Shown here piece after piece: positions 62,276 through 64,000 of a stretch of DNA of 64,000 nt. Made by a program: the position numbers and the translations under genes. A model generated the notes under the pieces. The model did not search any database. It had not been told where the DNA came from and saw nothing but the letters and a program-made list of their open reading frames with translations. This DNA is from Anisus vortex (lineage: Eukaryota > Mollusca > Gastropoda > Planorbidae). Numbering within the stretch: position 1 is the stretch's first letter; each line of letters starts with the position of its first letter. The stretch lies in NCBI GenBank assembly GCA_949126835.1, contig OX421500.1, forward strand, positions 21,861,167 to 21,925,166, in the 5' to 3' direction.

Positions 62276-62750
62276 TTTTCTACTTTTAAAAATGTCCATA
62301 AATAGGCTATATTTTTTTGTGTGAAAGATTGTACAGAATTTTAGGACTTAAAGCTTTCCTAAAATGGTTTTAGTAGGTCTAAGTAAATTTTAATAATTCT
62401 ATTTTAGACGCATGCGGGAGACGGATGTTTAATTCTCACTCAGAGATAGTGCTAACTTTTTGTTAAATAAAACGACATGTCTATTTTTAACCTGATTACA
62501 ATGTCTATTTTAAATTACTTAATTTTAAAATGTTTTCAGTAAATAATAATTATATTTTATTTAAATTTTTTTTCCGGGAATTTAGCTTGTTAAAAATCAA
62601 TCCTAAAATATTAAATATTCCATTCCTATTTCTAATTAATACAAATTTTAGCAAGTCAATTCCCGGCTTTTAAAGAATTTGAGTGAGCTCCGGGTTTTAC
62701 CTTCTTCTGCTTCATATTATTGTGAAGACCCGGTTAGGACCGAGGAAAGA
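62276..62750. other. AT-rich intergenic, nothing recognised
   Basis: No gene supported. Confidence 0.4.
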
Positions 62751-62754
62751 GTCC

Positions 62755-63260
62755 ACAATTTAACTCCACGTAAAATTTTAAAACATGATACAAACATAAA
62801 TTACAAACAGATGACAGAGTTTCACTTTAGGTATTTAGTCCAGCCCCTTCAGTGAAGATGTGAATGCCGGCACAGTAGGGGCAGTGATGGAGGCCTGGTG
62901 TAGTGTGTTCCATAGTCTAATGGCTGACGGAAAAAAAAGAACATTTGTAGGCGTCTGTGCGTGCGTGTGGTACATGCAGTTTGAGTTGATGACCTCGGGT
63001 AAAGCGGGACACCTGTTGGGTGGACCTGGCTGCGTGGACATTTCCACATGGCGGTTCATGATCTTGTACATAGAGGTGACCTTGTTTACTGCTTTGTGGT
63101 ATTGTAGGGGGCTCGAGTTGGAGTTTGGCCATTAAATCAGAGGTGCTTGTTACAAGGCCGTAGTCCCGTAAGATACGGCGTGCCGCTCGACGTTGGGTTA
63201 TCTCCAACTTGGATATCAGGTGTTGTTGATGGGGATCCCACAACGTCGATGCATACTCCA
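62755..63260 (-). pseudogene. jockey/CR1-group LINE RT C-terminus, truncated copy
   Basis: On the minus strand MWDPHQQHLISKLEITQRRA, ILRDYGLVTSTSDLMAKLQL, then in a shifted frame MYKIMNRHVEMSTQPGPPNR and FFPSAIRLWNTLHQASITAP, ending SSLKGLD and stop at 62835. It matches the end of the plus-strand relic at 29436-29816 (WDLHQQDLIS, PSAIKLWNTLYQAST). One frameshift is visible. It is 5' truncated at about 63260, close to the 42-bp array. Confidence 0.85.
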
Positions 63261-63321
63261 GGTTGTTGCCATATACAGATGTATAGTCAACTAGGACTTT
63301 TTACCGTAAGTCGTTTTCATT

Positions 63322-64000
63322 TTATATTATACTTGGTACGCTACACAATTCTTATCTTCTATTCTATATTATACTTGGTACGCTACACAATTCTTATCTT
63401 CTATTCTATATTATACTTGGTACGCTACACAATTCTTATCTTCTATTCTATATTATACTTGGTACGCTACACAATTCTTATCTTCTATTCTATATTATAC
63501 TTGGTACGCTACACAATTCTTATCTTCTATTCTATATTATACTTGGTACGCTACACAATTCTTATCTTCTATTCTATATTATACTTGGTACGCTACACAA
63601 TTCTTATCTTCTATTCTATATTATACTTGTTACGCTACACAATTCTTATCTTCTATTCTATATTATACTTGGTACGCTACACAATTCTTATCTTCTATTC
63701 TATATTATACTTGGTACGCTACAAAATTCTTATCTTCTATTCTATATTATACTTGGTACGCTACACAATTCTTATCTTCTATTCTATATTATACTTGGTA
63801 CGCTACACAATTCTTATCTTCTATTCTATATTATACTTGTTACGCTACACAATTCTTATCTTCTATTCTATATTATATATGGTACGCTACACAATTCTTA
63901 TCTTCTATTCTATATTATACTTGTTACGCTACACAATTCTTATCTTCTATTCTATATTATACTTGGTACGCTACACAATTCTTATCTTCTATTCTATATT
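63322..64000. repeat. 42-bp minisatellite, at least 16 copies, runs off the window
   Basis: The unit includes TATACTTGGTACGCTACACA and ATTCTTATCTTCTATTCTAT, spaced 42 bp. A few copies read TTGTTACG for TTGGTACG, one has ACAAAATTC, and one TATATATGG. The array continues past the right edge. Confidence 0.96.

Overview
The window is eukaryotic nuclear DNA, almost certainly from an animal. It has spliced exons with GT/AG borders and matching phases, APE-type LINEs, a tRNA-derived SINE family, piggyBac and hAT transposons, a Ty3/gypsy-type LTR element and many minisatellites. A mollusc, perhaps a freshwater snail, is my best guess from the style of the LINEs and SINEs, but nothing here proves it. 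There is no sign of bacterial gene organisation.

Only one host gene can be supported. It lies on the plus strand in five coding exons (735-844, 2622-2735, 3022-3213, 13716-13968, 14353-15912), and every exon junction keeps the reading frame. It encodes the C-terminal 742 residues of a single-pass membrane protein: an ectodomain with seven cysteines and two N-glycosylation sites, a transmembrane helix, and a tail of about 479 residues that looks disordered. I do not recognise the family. The 5' exons lie beyond the left edge or are unseen. Its 10.5 kb third intron is mostly tandem arrays: 44 bp x 38, 12 bp x 114, 23 bp x 5, 55 bp x 8 and 53 bp x 37.

From 16 to 30 kb the window is a graveyard of transposons. 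It holds a CR1/L2-like LINE end (minus), a nearly full-length RTE-like LINE (minus, 18.4-21.9 kb, broken by two frameshifts and three in-frame stops), a LINE relic split by a SINE with a perfect 15-bp target duplication, a second LINE relic carrying a piggyBac transposase remnant, and a jockey/CR1-like RT pseudogene.

From 30.5 to 37.6 kb a 46-bp minisatellite of 26 units is split 13/13 by an LTR retrotransposon. The element is 5,885 bp, has two 1,334-bp LTRs and is flanked by the 5-bp duplication CCACA. It keeps gag and protease but has lost most of pol, so it was probably mobilised in trans.

From 38 to 64 kb there are further arrays (26, 46, 48, 28, 51, 34, 37, 40, 29, 51, 19/55 and 42 bp units). 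They alternate with hAT-type MITEs, a hAT transposase remnant, SINE copies, a LINE 3' end that has grown its own 48-bp minisatellite, and AT-rich DNA in which I see no gene. The last array runs off the right edge. Most long open frames here are by-products of tandem repeats, not genes.
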